Shown piece after piece: positions 48,058-57,407 of a stretch of 64,000 nt of DNA. The notes beneath the pieces are model-generated. The model was not told where the DNA came from and made no database searches. It saw nothing but the letters and a program-made list of their open reading frames with translations. The stretch is from JAMXLO01 sp037201625. Lineage in GTDB: Bacteria; Pseudomonadota; Alphaproteobacteria; Acetobacterales; Acetobacteraceae. Every line of letters starts with the position of its first letter. The stretch's first letter is position 1. The stretch is taken from positions 124,001 to 188,000 of the forward strand of contig JBBCGR010000001.1 of NCBI GenBank assembly GCA_037201625.1, in the 5' to 3' direction. The position numbers were made by a program, and so were the translations under genes.

Positions 48058-48975
48058 ATGTCTGATTCTCAAAACGACGAATCGCGCCTGCGCGCTACCG
48101 AGGCGCAGATGCGGCGCGCCCTCGGCCTCAAGGGCCAGCCGCCGGCCCACGCCGACATGGCCGCGCCGACGCCCACGCATAACCCGTCCACCCGGCCGCC
48201 GCGCCGCTTCGTCCGCGACGGCGACGTGGAGGTCATCCAGATCCATCGCGAGCGGACCCACGACGCCGGCTCCAACCAGCTAGACGCCGCGCGCCAGGCG
48301 ATCCGGTCCCAGGCCGCGGCCCGCGAAGCGGCGGAGCGCCTGCTCGAGGAAGCCCGCACGGCGGTGCGCGACCTGCAGACCAAGCTGGCGCATGAGCGGA
48401 TGGCGCGGAGCGAAGCCGTCAGCCGGGCCGAGGCGGAACGGCAGGAGGCGAGGCAGGCGCTGGATGCGACGCAGTCGGAACTGCTGGCGGCCCAGGCGGA
48501 ACTGCTCACCATCCGGACGGACCTGCTGTCCGCCCTGACGGAGCGCGACACCGAGCGGAAACTGCGCCAGACCGCCGAAAGCGTCGCCGGGGACGCGGTG
48601 AAGGCCCGCCGGGACGCCGAGCAGCGGCTGCAGGCGATGGCCGATGCGGCGCGGACCCGCCAGGAGACCCCGCAGCAGGAGACCCTCCAGCAGGAGGCGC
48701 TGGGCGAACCGGAGCCGCCGGCCCGGCCCGGCAGACGGAAATCGGGCACCCGCCAGTCCTTCGTGGTCGAGCAGCCGGCGCCCGAGGATCTGCTCACCCC
48801 CCAGGATCAGGAACCGCCGCAGGACCGGGAACCGCCGCAGGATCGGGAGGCCGCGCCCGCCGCCCCGCCCCGTCGCCGAGGACGGCCACCGAAGCAGGTG
48901 GAACCCGCGCCCGAGTCCCAGTCCGAATTCGTCGAGTGGTGGAAGCCCGGCTGGCGCGAGCAGTTCCGCCGCTGA
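48058..48975 (+). CDS. Coiled-coil protein with an AT-hook-like motif, function unknown
   Basis: The 305-residue hydrophilic protein has a charged N-terminus (MSDSQNDESRLRATEAQMRRALGL), a long heptad-rich coiled coil at about 75-205 (AREAAERLLEEARTAVRDLQ onward), then a Pro/Glu/Gln-rich part with short repeats (PQDQEPPQDREPPQDRE). A basic motif RRRGRPPKQ resembles an AT-hook, and the end is EFVEWWKPGWREQFRR. There is no signal peptide or membrane helix. A DNA-associated structural role is possible but rests only on the AT-hook-like motif; I do not recognise the family. Confidence 0.7.
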   Translation: MSDSQNDESRLRATEAQMRRALGLKGQPPAHADMAAPTPTHNPSTRPPRRFVRDGDVEVIQIHRERTHDAGSNQLDAARQAIRSQAAAREAAERLLEEARTAVRDLQTKLAHERMARSEAVSRAEAERQEARQALDATQSELLAAQAELLTIRTDLLSALTERDTERKLRQTAESVAGDAVKARRDAEQRLQAMADAARTRQETPQQETLQQEALGEPEPPARPGRRKSGTRQSFVVEQPAPEDLLTPQDQEPPQDREPPQDREAAPAAPPRRRGRPPKQVEPAPESQSEFVEWWKPGWREQFRR

Positions 48976-49000
48976 ACGCGCGGCACGGGCTGCGCGCCAC

Positions 49001-49070
49001 GCGGTGACCTGCCGCCCACGCGGTGACCTGCCGCCCACGCGGAGACCTGCCGCCCACGCGGTGACCTCGG
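49001..49070. repeat. 19-bp tandem repeat, nearly four copies
   Basis: The unit GCGGTGACCTGCCGCCCAC starts at 49001, 49020, 49039 (one change) and 49058 (partial), just after the coiled-coil gene stop. Confidence 0.85.
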
Positions 49071-49111
49071 ATCCCGCCGCGGCGGCGATCCGCGGCAGGG
49101 CCTAGAGGGGA

Positions 49112-49512
49112 TTCCGTTCGTGTAGGCTCACGGAACCCGCTCCAGCACTTTGTCTGAGAGCGTGATTCACCGCTTCGGTGATTCCACCTGCGCGGATCAC
49201 GCCCTGGAGCAGCTTCCATTCGTGTAGGCTCACGGAACCCGCTCCAGCACTTTGTCCGAGAGCGTGATTCACCGCTTCGGTGATTCCACCTGCGCGGATC
49301 ACGCCCTGGAGCAGCTTCCATTCGTGTAGCCCACGGAATCCGCTCCAGCACTTTGTCCGAGAGCGTGATTCACCGCTTCGGTGATTCCACCTGCGCGGAT
49401 CACGCCCTGGAGCAGCCTCCGTTCGTGTAGCCTCACGGAATCCGCTCCAGCACTTTGTCCGAGAGCGTGATTCACCGCTTCGGTGATTCCACCTGCGCGG
49501 ATCACGCTCTTA
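49112..49512. repeat. 102-bp tandem repeat, four copies
   Basis: Copies begin near 49112, 49214, 49316 and 49417, so the period is 101-102 bp with few differences between copies. Each contains an inverted pair GCGTGAT...ATCACGC that encloses a small hairpin TCACCG-CTT-CGGTGA, followed by a conserved CTCCAGCACTTTGTC-type spacer. The array fills the convergent gap between the coiled-coil gene and the aminotransferase and ends 13 bases from the latter's stop codon. The repeats are contiguous with no unique spacers, so it is not a CRISPR array. Confidence 0.9.
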
Positions 49513-49525
49513 GCGCGCTCGCCGC

Positions 49526-50911
49526 TCAGCCGCCCGGTCGCAGCGTCGCCAGTGCCCGGTCCAGCGTCTGCACGATCTGGTCGCACTCGGACCGCGTGAT
49601 GACCAGCGGCGGACACAGCGTGATCGTGTTGCCGTAGCGCCGCCCGCCGCCGGCACGCCCGACGATCAGCCCGTTCTCCCTGCAGTAATCGACCACCGCG
49701 GTGATCACCTCCGGCCCGACCGGCTCCTTGCTGACCCGGTCCTTCACCAGTTCGACGCCCAACAGCAGGCCCTTGCCGCGCACGTCGCCGACGATCGGGT
49801 GGTGCATCAGCGAGCGCAGCCCGTCGATCAGGTAGGCGCCCATCTCGGCCGCCCGGTCGGCCAGCTTCTCGGCCTCCAGGATCTCGATGTTGCGCACCGC
49901 GACCGCGGCCGACACCGGGTGGCCGCCATAGGTGTTCACCTGCGCCACCTGGCGGTTCTCCGATGCGTCGCCGAGGAAGCTCTCGAACACGCTGTTCTTC
50001 ACCACCGTCGCCGCGATCGGCAGGTAGGCGCTGGAGATGCCCTTGGCGATCGCGATGATGTCGGGCGAGACGCCGTAGTGCTGGAAGGCGAACATCTTGC
50101 CGGTGCGGCCGAAGCCGTTGATCACCTCATCGACGTGCAGCAGGATGCCGTACTGGCGGCACAGGTTCTCCACCGCCGGCAGGTACTCGTCCGGCGGCAC
50201 CGCCACACCGACGCCGCTCATGATCGGCTCCACGATCACCTCGGCGATCGTCTCGGGGCCCTCGCCCAGGATGGTGTTCTCCATGCTCTTGACGCAGGCC
50301 ATGCCGCAGCTCGGGTAGTCGAGGCCCAGCGGGCAGCGGTAGCAGTAGGGCTGCGCGGCATGGATGAAGTCGCCCGAGAACGGCTCGAACTTCGCCTTGC
50401 GCTCGCCCATTCCGCCGGCGTCCAGCGTGGCGAGCGTGGTGCCGTGATAGGCGAAGTAGCGGCTGACCGTCTTGAAGCGGTAGTGGCCGGGAAATTCGTG
50501 CTTCATGTACTGGCGTGCGATCTTGAAGCCGGCCTCGTTCGCCTCGGAGCCCGAGTTGACGAAGTAGGTGTGATAGCCGCCGCCCATCAGCGTGTTGATC
50601 TTCTCGGCAAGCTGAGCCGCCGGCGCGTTCATCGCGGTATGCGGGAAATATGCCAGTTGGCGCACCTGCTCGGCCGCGACCTCGGCCAGTTCGGCGCGGC
50701 CATAGCCGATGTTGACGCACCACAGGCCGGCCATCGCATCGAGATAGGCGGTGCCGTCGGCGTCGTAGATCGTCGAGCCCTGCGCGCCGGTGACGACCAT
50801 CTGCTTGGTCTCCAGCACGCGGTGCTGGACGATGGGGTGCAGGACGTTGTCCAGGTCCTGGCGCACCACGGCCTGGCGGATGGCGGGGTCGGGGGCGTTG
50901 GTGAGCGACAT
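49526..50911 (-). CDS. Class III pyridoxal-phosphate aminotransferase (taurine/omega-amino acid:pyruvate type)
   Basis: The 461-residue fold-type I aminotransferase has YFVNSGSEANEAGFKIAR (phosphate-binding), YHGTT, HVDEVINGFGRTGKMFA (PLP-binding Asp) and the Schiff-base Lys in IIAIAKGISSAYLPI. The N-terminus VLHPIVQHRVLE and the CPLGLDYPSCG...C cluster fit the taurine-pyruvate and omega-amino acid-pyruvate group, though the exact donor amine is uncertain. It is a single gene between the 102-bp repeats and the oxidase region. ATG 50911 is taken as the start; a GTG or longer start is not indicated. Confidence 0.88.
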   Translation of the reverse strand: MSLTNAPDPAIRQAVVRQDLDNVLHPIVQHRVLETKQMVVTGAQGSTIYDADGTAYLDAMAGLWCVNIGYGRAELAEVAAEQVRQLAYFPHTAMNAPAAQLAEKINTLMGGGYHTYFVNSGSEANEAGFKIARQYMKHEFPGHYRFKTVSRYFAYHGTTLATLDAGGMGERKAKFEPFSGDFIHAAQPYCYRCPLGLDYPSCGMACVKSMENTILGEGPETIAEVIVEPIMSGVGVAVPPDEYLPAVENLCRQYGILLHVDEVINGFGRTGKMFAFQHYGVSPDIIAIAKGISSAYLPIAATVVKNSVFESFLGDASENRQVAQVNTYGGHPVSAAVAVRNIEILEAEKLADRAAEMGAYLIDGLRSLMHHPIVGDVRGKGLLLGVELVKDRVSKEPVGPEVITAVVDYCRENGLIVGRAGGGRRYGNTITLCPPLVITRSECDQIVQTLDRALATLRPGG

Positions 50912-51353
50912 CGATGCCTCGTGGGGTTGCTTCAGCGAAACCTACCGTGTCCGGCGGCAATCGTCACGGCGCCGCACGCGACCGGACGGGCCGCAGGGAT
51001 TCCGCTGACCTGCCGGCCGGCGATTCGCTGCCAAGTCGAAAAATTCTTTGTCGGCCGCGCGGGCCGCGGCTAGACACGCGCAACGGAGGAAACCGTTGCG
51101 TCCGCGACAGGGCGCGAAAGGCGGTTCTGCACCATGGTTGACGTGCCCTTGTGGTTCGTGCCCGCCGCGTTGGCGCCCGCCGCCGGTGCAGGCGCGACCG
51201 CCGCCTTCCTCCACCTCCCAGGCTTCCACATCCCAGACCCGCGCAGCGTCGCCCGACGCCCCCGCGCCGTACGCCGCACCAGGTGTACCACCCCTGCCAC
51301 GCGCGCTGCCCGCGTAGCCGATCCGATTGCCGCCAGACCCGGAGATCCCGCCG
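50912..51353. other. Intergenic region upstream of the multicopper oxidase
   Basis: A 440-bp divergent gap between the aminotransferase and the oxidase genes. Short open frames on both strands have no recognisable motifs. It should hold both promoters; no convincing copper-responsive operator was recognised. Confidence 0.4.
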
Positions 51354-52979
51354 ATGTTGTCCCGCCGAAACGCCATGCTGAGCGCCCTCGCCGCCGCCGC
51401 GCTGCCGACCGGTCCGTCCCTTGCCCAGACGCCGCCCGCCGGCGCCGCCGATCCGGTCACCGTGCTCCAGGTGCAGCGGCGCAGCATCGAGGTGAACGGC
51501 AAGCCGGCCTCGATCCTTTCGGTGCACCAGCCGGACGGCACGCCCGGCCTGACCACCAAGGTCGGGCAGCGGTTCCGCGTACGCCTGGAGAACCAGCTCG
51601 ACGTCCCCACGCTGATCCACTGGCACGGCATGACGCCGCCGTGGCAGCAGGACGGCGTGCCCGGCGTCTCCGGCCCGCCGATCGCGCCCGGCGCCAGCGG
51701 CGAGTACGACTTTCCGCTGCGCTTCGGCGGCACGTTCTGGATGCATTCGCATGAGGGGCTGCAGGAGCAGGCCCTGCTGGCCGCGCCGCTCATCATCCAT
51801 GATGACCGCGACCTGCCGGGCCAGCAGGAGATCGTCGTGATGCTGGCCGATTTCAGCTTCACGCCGGCGGAGATGATCTACGAGAACCTGCGCAAGGGCG
51901 GCGCGATGGCTGGGATGGCGATGCCCGGCATGGCGATGCCCGCGGCGCCGGCTGGGATGGCGATGCCGGGAGCCGCGCCAGGGATGGCGATGCCCGGAGC
52001 CGCGCCGGGGATGGCACCGGGGATGGCGATGCCTGGGGCGGCCCCTGGCATGGCACCGGGGATGGCGATGCCGGGGGCGGCGCCGGGGACGACGGCGCAC
52101 GGCATGCCCATGCCGGCCGCAAAGCCCACCGCGCCCATGGGCTCGAAGCCCGGCGCGGCGGCGGCCCCCGACCTCAATGACGTGACATACGACGCCTTCC
52201 TGGCCAATGACCGCACGCTGAGGGACCCCCAGGTGATCGCCGTCGAGCCCGGCGCCAGCATCCTGCTGCGCATCATCAACAGCTCGGCCATGAGCGCCTA
52301 TCACCTCGATCTCGGCGCCCTGAACGGTGAACTGATCGCGGTGGACGGGTTCCGCGTGCGCCCGATCGCCGGCCGGCGCTTTCCGGTCACCGTGGCGCAG
52401 CGCCTGGATATCCGCATCAAGCTGCCCCGCGAGCCGGCCGCGCATCCCATCCTCGCGATCCTGGAAGGCGAGCGCAGCCAGACCGGCGTGATCCTCAAGG
52501 CCGGCAGCCGAGCGGCGGTCAGGCGCGTGCCGGACACGGCGGCAGCGGCCTCGGCGGCGCTCAATTATGACCTGGAGCGCAGGCTGCGCGCGCTCGAGCC
52601 CCTGGCGGTGCGCAAGGCCGATCGCGTCCACACGCTCGATCTCACCGGCCAGATGACGGGCTATGTCTGGTCGATCAACGGGGTCGTGTGGAATCCGGAC
52701 GTGCCGCCCCTGCCGATCGCCAAGGGCGAGCGCGTCGAACTGGTGTTCCAGAACCGGACGCCGATGCCGCATCCGATGCACCTGCACGGGCACGAGTTCC
52801 AGGTGGTCGAGATCAACGGCCAGCGCTTTCCCGGCCCCGTGCGCGACACCGTGCTGGTGACGCCGGGCGCGCGCGTGGTCGTGGCGTTCGACGCCAACAA
52901 CCCGGGATTGTGGGCGATGCACTGCCACCTGCTGTACCACATGGATGCGGGCATGTTCACGACGCTGCGCTACGTCTGA
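51354..52979 (+). CDS. Multicopper oxidase with a Met-Gly-Ala-Pro-rich insertion
   Basis: The 541-residue periplasmic oxidase has an Arg-Arg signal (MLSRRNAMLSALAAAALP) consistent with Tat export of a folded copper protein. Copper ligands are in HWHGM and WMHSHEG (first domain) and in HPMHLHGHEF and WAMHCHLLYHMDAGM (last domain; Cys, two His and an axial Met for the type 1 site). Between the first and second cupredoxin parts lies a ~60-residue run of near repeats of GMAMPGAAP, giving many methionines, as in the Met-rich copper-binding loops of CueO/CopA-type oxidases that detoxify Cu(I). GGAG precedes ATG 51354. A role in copper tolerance is inferred; no copper regulator or pump is adjacent. 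Confidence 0.9.
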   Translation: MLSRRNAMLSALAAAALPTGPSLAQTPPAGAADPVTVLQVQRRSIEVNGKPASILSVHQPDGTPGLTTKVGQRFRVRLENQLDVPTLIHWHGMTPPWQQDGVPGVSGPPIAPGASGEYDFPLRFGGTFWMHSHEGLQEQALLAAPLIIHDDRDLPGQQEIVVMLADFSFTPAEMIYENLRKGGAMAGMAMPGMAMPAAPAGMAMPGAAPGMAMPGAAPGMAPGMAMPGAAPGMAPGMAMPGAAPGTTAHGMPMPAAKPTAPMGSKPGAAAAPDLNDVTYDAFLANDRTLRDPQVIAVEPGASILLRIINSSAMSAYHLDLGALNGELIAVDGFRVRPIAGRRFPVTVAQRLDIRIKLPREPAAHPILAILEGERSQTGVILKAGSRAAVRRVPDTAAAASAALNYDLERRLRALEPLAVRKADRVHTLDLTGQMTGYVWSINGVVWNPDVPPLPIAKGERVELVFQNRTPMPHPMHLHGHEFQVVEINGQRFPGPVRDTVLVTPGARVVVAFDANNPGLWAMHCHLLYHMDAGMFTTLRYV

Positions 52980-53301
52980 CCGGTTCGGGTCCCCGGCGGG
53001 CGGATCCCGGCGGGCGTGTCCAAGACGGGGCGCATCCAAGACGGGGCGCATCCGGGGCGGGGGCGCATCGAAGGCGTGAGCGTCCCGGCGCCTCCACGAC
53101 GGGGGCCCCTCCGCCCGAGGGCCAGATTGGGCGGCGAGGTCCGGCCCGGGCCGGTTCGACGCGGGCAGGCTTTGACCGGGGCAGATTTGACGGGTTGGCG
53201 GCCGGAAAGTTCCGCCGGCGGTTTCGATGCGCTGCCGGCAACGTTGAGCCGGAACGCGTCCCGGTCCAAATTGGCGGTATAAGTCCAAGGGATGGAAACG
53301 T
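52980..53301. other. Intergenic region with a short direct repeat
   Basis: No gene is supported in this 322-bp gap between the oxidase and binding-protein genes. A 16-base unit (AAGACGGGGCGCATCC) is tandemly repeated near 53020-53052, with a diverged third copy. The promoter of the next gene is expected here. Confidence 0.5.
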
Positions 53302-54876
53302 ATGCGCCGCCGCGATCTGCTGAAAGCCGCCCCGATTCTTGCCACGGCCTCCCTGTCTGCGCCCGCCCTGGCGCAGGCGCGCAAGCCGCTGCGATTCGTG
53401 CCGCAGGCCAACCTGACGGTCCTCGATCCGATCTGGACCACCGCCGTCATCACCTACAACCACGCCTACATGGTCTACGACACGCTGTATGGCTACGACG
53501 GGGCCGGCGGCATCCGGCCGCAGATGTGCGCCGGGCATGAGATCTCGCAGGACCAGCTCACCTGGACCTTCACCCTGCGCGACGGCCTGAAGTTCCACGA
53601 CAACGAGAAGGTCCTGGCGCGCGACTGTGCCCAGTCCGTGCTGCGCTGGGGATCGCGCGATTCCTTCGGCCAGCACCTGATGCGCTACGTCAACGAGATC
53701 GTCGCGCTCGACGACATGCGCTTCGCGATCCGGCTGAAGCGGCCCTGCCCGCAGTTGCTGTTCGGCCTGGGCGCGCGGCAGTGCTTCATCATGCCGGAGC
53801 GCTTCGCCAGCCGGCCCGGCACCGAGCAGGTCACCGACACCACCGGCTCGGGCCCGTTCCGTTTCCTCCGCAACGAATGGGTGTCGGGCGCGCGCTGCGC
53901 CTACGCCAAGTTCGACGGCTACGTTCCCCGCCAGGAGCCGCCCGCGTTCTTCGCCGGCGGCAAGGTGGCCAATTTCGACCGGGTGGAGTGGACCGTGCAG
54001 CCCGATCCGGCGACCGCGGCGGCGGCGCTGCAGACCAACGAGGTCGACTGGGTGGAAACGCCGCTCATCGACCTGTGCCCGATGCTGCAGAAATCGCCAG
54101 GCGTCACCACGGCCGTCGTCGATCCCGGCGGCTGGCTGATGTTCATGGTGATCAACAACCTGAACCCGCCGTTCGACAACCTGAAGATCCGCCAGGCGAT
54201 CAACGTCGCCCTCGACCAGCGCGCCTTCGTCGAATCGGTGGTGGGCGAGCAGAAGGATCTCGCCATCGTCCCCACCGGCCTGTTCGCGCCGACCATGCCG
54301 ATGGCCAACACGGCGGGGCTCGAGCATCTGACCACGCCGCGCAACGTGGCGCTGGCGAAGAAGATGGTCGCCGAATCGGGCTACCAGGGCGAGCCGGTGA
54401 TGCTCATGGCGCCGAGCGACCAGGCCGCGCTGTCGCAGATGTCCGAGGTGGCGCGCGAATTGTTCCAGAGCATCGGCCTGAAGGTCGACTACCAGACGAT
54501 GGACTGGGGCAGCGTGGTGACTCGGCGGGCCAACCAGAACCCGATCAACCAGGGTGGCTGGGGCGCCTTCATCACGGTCATGAGCCCGCTGACCGCGGCC
54601 AATCCCGGCAGCATGCTGCCGCTGCGCGGAAATGGCCGGAAGGGCTGGTTCGGCTGGCCGACCGATGAGAAGCTGGAGCAGTTGCGCGAGGCATGGTTCG
54701 ACGCGCCGGACCTCGCCGCGCAGAAGGCGATCGCCGAGCAGGTGCAGGCGCGGTATTTCGACACGGTGCCGTTCCTGCTTCTGTGCCGGATGCAGCAGCC
54801 CACGGCGTTCCGCACCGACATCAGGGACATGGTGCCGGCCTCATTCCCGGTGTTCTGGGGCGTGCGCCGCGCGTAG
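53302..54876 (+). CDS. ABC transporter substrate-binding protein, family 5 (paralog 2)
   Basis: The 524-residue periplasmic binding protein has a signal MRRRDLLKAAPILATASLSAPALA with Arg-Arg-Arg, suggestive of Tat export. Family motifs are FVPQANLTVLDPIWTTA, YDTLYGYDG, LRDGLKFHDN and GSGPFRF. It is more distant from paralogs 1 and 3 than they are from each other. No transport ATPase or permease genes are present; a convergent MFS carrier follows. Ligand unknown. A 19-bp hairpin lies just downstream between the two convergent genes. Confidence 0.9.
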   Translation: MRRRDLLKAAPILATASLSAPALAQARKPLRFVPQANLTVLDPIWTTAVITYNHAYMVYDTLYGYDGAGGIRPQMCAGHEISQDQLTWTFTLRDGLKFHDNEKVLARDCAQSVLRWGSRDSFGQHLMRYVNEIVALDDMRFAIRLKRPCPQLLFGLGARQCFIMPERFASRPGTEQVTDTTGSGPFRFLRNEWVSGARCAYAKFDGYVPRQEPPAFFAGGKVANFDRVEWTVQPDPATAAAALQTNEVDWVETPLIDLCPMLQKSPGVTTAVVDPGGWLMFMVINNLNPPFDNLKIRQAINVALDQRAFVESVVGEQKDLAIVPTGLFAPTMPMANTAGLEHLTTPRNVALAKKMVAESGYQGEPVMLMAPSDQAALSQMSEVARELFQSIGLKVDYQTMDWGSVVTRRANQNPINQGGWGAFITVMSPLTAANPGSMLPLRGNGRKGWFGWPTDEKLEQLREAWFDAPDLAAQKAIAEQVQARYFDTVPFLLLCRMQQPTAFRTDIRDMVPASFPVFWGVRRA

Positions 54877-54910
54877 CGGCCCCGCGCAGTCCCGCCCCAT
54901 CGGACGGGCT

Positions 54911-54973
54911 GTCGGTGCGTGCGGAGCGAGGCGGCGTTCTCCGTGGAGACCGTGTCGCTCCGCGCGCACCGAC
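54911..54973. terminator. 19-bp hairpin between convergent genes
   Basis: Positions 54911-54929 and 54955-54973 are complementary over 19 bases (one G-T pair), with a 25-base loop. The hairpin sits between the stop codons of the binding protein (plus) and the MFS carrier (minus), where a bidirectional terminator is expected. Confidence 0.65.
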
Positions 54974-55020
54974 AACGTCCCGGCTGCTGACCGCGGCCAG
55001 CCCGCTTCCGTCCCGGCCCC

Positions 55021-56289
55021 TCACCGCGGCGGCCGTGCCAGCAGGGCAGTGAGCACGCTCAGCCCGGACAGCACGACGAAGCACTGCAGCGACAGCACGT
55101 AACTGCCCGACCAGTCGCGCAGCACGCCGGACAGCAGCGGCCCCGATGCCTGGGCCAGCACCTGCACCGACAGCGCGATGCCGCGAATCGCGCCATAGCT
55201 GGCACGCCCGTAATAGTCCGCCCAGGCGATCGGCAGCAGCGTGAGCAGCCCGCCGATGCCGATCCCGAACAGCGCCCCCGCGAGATAGCCATCGCGCGCC
55301 GAGGCGACGCCCAGCATCGCGAAGGTGCCGGTGGCCAGCGCGAGGCCTGCCAGCGCCAGCGCGTACCGCATCGGCACATGGCGCGTCATGATGCCGAAGC
55401 CGAAGCTCGCGACGCCGGACATCAGCGAGAACACGCTGACGATGGTGGCGGCCGTGGCGGGTGCCAGGCCGCGCTCGATCAGGTAGGGCGCCTGGTGCAG
55501 GCTGACCCCGGCCTGCACCGGATAGGCGAACAGCGTGAACAGGCAGAGCAGCCAGAACGACGAGGTCCGCAGCGCCTGGGCGCGGGTGAAACTGGCCTCG
55601 GGCCGGCGCGGTGCGTCGGTGCCGCGGGGGGCCGGCCGGTGGTCGGGCGCCAGGCCCAGATCCTCGGGCCGGCGCACCATGAACAGGAAGTTCGGGATGA
55701 AGCCGATCACCAGCACGGCGATGCCGACCGCGAGCCAGCCCGCGCGCCACCCGTCGCGGGCGATCGCCGCCTGGGCGATCAGCGGCAGGCAGACCAGCCC
55801 GGACATCTGCGCCAGCGTCGCGATGCCGGTCGCCACGCCGCGGCGCGCCACGAACCAGTGGTTGACCGCGCCGTAGATGCCCAGGTCGAACGGGCCGGCG
55901 AAGTTGGTGCGGGCGACGCAGAACAGCAGGTAGAACATCGCCAGCGACCCGGTCAGCGACAGCAGCATGTCGGCGACCCCGGTGGTCAGCACCGCCAGGC
56001 ACAGCACCACGCGCGCGCCGCTGCGGTCCAGCAGGCGTCCGAGCGTCGGTGCCGACAGCGCCGCCAGCACGCCGCCCAGCGAGACGGCGCCGGACAGCGC
56101 GGCGCGCGACCAGCCGAAATCCTGCGTCATCGGCTCGACGAAGATCGACAGCGTGGCGACCGCCCCGCCCTGGCGCGAGAATCCGGCGCAGCAGGCGCAG
56201 GCCAGGATGACCCAGCCGTAGAAGAACGGCAGCCGCGGCGCGAGGAAGCGGGGCAACGGCCCGGCGGCGGCGGCCCAAACCCGCGTCAT
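55021..56289 (-). CDS. Major facilitator superfamily transporter
   Basis: The ~422-residue, 12-helix carrier starts at 56289 (MTRVWAAAAGPLPRF) and has FFYGWVILACACCAGFSRQGG, TLGRLLDRSGARV and RRPEDLGLAPDHRP, closely paralleling the carrier at 27450. A 36-residue upstream extension (to 56397) has no membrane or signal feature and is unlikely. Both MFS genes sit near a family-5 binding protein gene, a recurring pairing in this window. Substrate unknown. Confidence 0.88.
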   Translation of the reverse strand: MTRVWAAAAGPLPRFLAPRLPFFYGWVILACACCAGFSRQGGAVATLSIFVEPMTQDFGWSRAALSGAVSLGGVLAALSAPTLGRLLDRSGARVVLCLAVLTTGVADMLLSLTGSLAMFYLLFCVARTNFAGPFDLGIYGAVNHWFVARRGVATGIATLAQMSGLVCLPLIAQAAIARDGWRAGWLAVGIAVLVIGFIPNFLFMVRRPEDLGLAPDHRPAPRGTDAPRRPEASFTRAQALRTSSFWLLCLFTLFAYPVQAGVSLHQAPYLIERGLAPATAATIVSVFSLMSGVASFGFGIMTRHVPMRYALALAGLALATGTFAMLGVASARDGYLAGALFGIGIGGLLTLLPIAWADYYGRASYGAIRGIALSVQVLAQASGPLLSGVLRDWSGSYVLSLQCFVVLSGLSVLTALLARPPR

Positions 56290-56416
56290 CCGGCTATTCC
56301 ACAAAGCGGGGAGATCATCGGGCGGCGACCTCACGAGTGATTGATATGACGGCTCTCCATTCCGTGAGCAAAGATTGCCGGAGGTTAATGGATTCATTTG
56401 AGCAGGAGGTTCTTCC

Positions 56417-57379
56417 GTGCGTCTGTTTGCCGTCGCCGGCGTCGTGACGCTGGCCCTGGCCGGGGCGACCCCGGCATCCGCCGCCCTCTCGGTCCTGCAA
56501 TCCTTTGTTGGTTCCTACGATGTTTCCACCGCCGGCTGCGGCTCGCTGGGCCAGGCCTGCACTCTCACGGTGAATGCGCCGGTCGGCGCGGTGGTCGAGA
56601 AGGCGTTTCTCTACACCTCGACGTTCAACAACAGCACGCTGGACGGGGTGGGCGGGACCTTTGCCGGCGCCGGCGTCAGCTATACCAATCTCGGGGTCAA
56701 TGGCGCCTCCTGCTGCGCGCTTGCTGCCGGCCGCGCCGACGTGACCAGTATCGTGGCGCCGGTGATCAACGGTGGTGCCGGCGGGGCGTACAACTTCGCC
56801 TACACCGAGACCAGTCCCACGCAGGACGGTGGCGCGCTGGTGCTGGTCTATTCGCTGACCGGCCAGCCCGCCACGACGATCCAGGTGCTGGACGGATTCT
56901 CGTCCACCACGGGCGACAGCGCCTCGCTCTCGTTCCTCACGGCGCTGAACCCCGCCGCGGCCGGCTTCAGCGCGGAACTGCGGATCGGCGACGGCTACTC
57001 CTGCTGCAGCCAGGCATCGAGCATCTCCGTGAACGGCACGACCATCACGAACAATGCCGGCAACAGCGATGACGGCCTGGGCGGCACCGACGGGGCGCTG
57101 ATCACCGTGGGCGACGACAACGACCCGTTCTCGCCCTTCCTGCCGAGCTATGCCGACGACCACGAGCGCTACAACCTGACGCCATACATCACGGCAGGCG
57201 ACACGACGCTGTCGTTCACCACGCACAATCCGACGAATGACGACAACATCTTCCTGGCCGTCCTGAAGGTCACCGGCGAGGCGAACATCGTGACCGCCGT
57301 TCCCGAGCCGGCCAGCCTCAGCCTGATGGCACTGGGCATCCTGGGCCTCGCCGCCGGCCGCCGCCGCTCCTGCCGCTGA
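56417..57379 (+). CDS. PEP-CTERM sorted secreted protein
   Basis: The 320-residue protein begins at GTG 56417 with AGGAGG seven bases upstream. It has a signal peptide (RLFAVAGVVTLALAGATPASA), a beta-rich domain with three cysteine pairs (CGSLGQAC, CC at about residue 100, CC at about 195), an acidic Asp-rich stretch (VGDDNDPF, NPTNDDN) and the sorting end AVPEPASLSLMALGILGLAAGRRRSCR. Exosortase systems of biofilm-forming Gram-negatives process such ends. The domain is an unnamed repeat-free beta sandwich to my eye. It is divergent from the MFS gene. Confidence 0.88.
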   Translation: MRLFAVAGVVTLALAGATPASAALSVLQSFVGSYDVSTAGCGSLGQACTLTVNAPVGAVVEKAFLYTSTFNNSTLDGVGGTFAGAGVSYTNLGVNGASCCALAAGRADVTSIVAPVINGGAGGAYNFAYTETSPTQDGGALVLVYSLTGQPATTIQVLDGFSSTTGDSASLSFLTALNPAAAGFSAELRIGDGYSCCSQASSISVNGTTITNNAGNSDDGLGGTDGALITVGDDNDPFSPFLPSYADDHERYNLTPYITAGDTTLSFTTHNPTNDDNIFLAVLKVTGEANIVTAVPEPASLSLMALGILGLAAGRRRSCR

Positions 57380-57407
57380 GGCGGGAGCAAGCGGCCGCCG
57401 GTCCGCC

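Noticed and set aside
49001..49512. Possible CRISPR array
   Set aside because: The repeats are 19 or 102 bp and directly contiguous, with no unique spacers and no cas genes.
51134..51353. Possible small gene upstream of the multicopper oxidase
   Set aside because: No ribosome site, no recognisable motif, and it runs into the oxidase gene out of frame.
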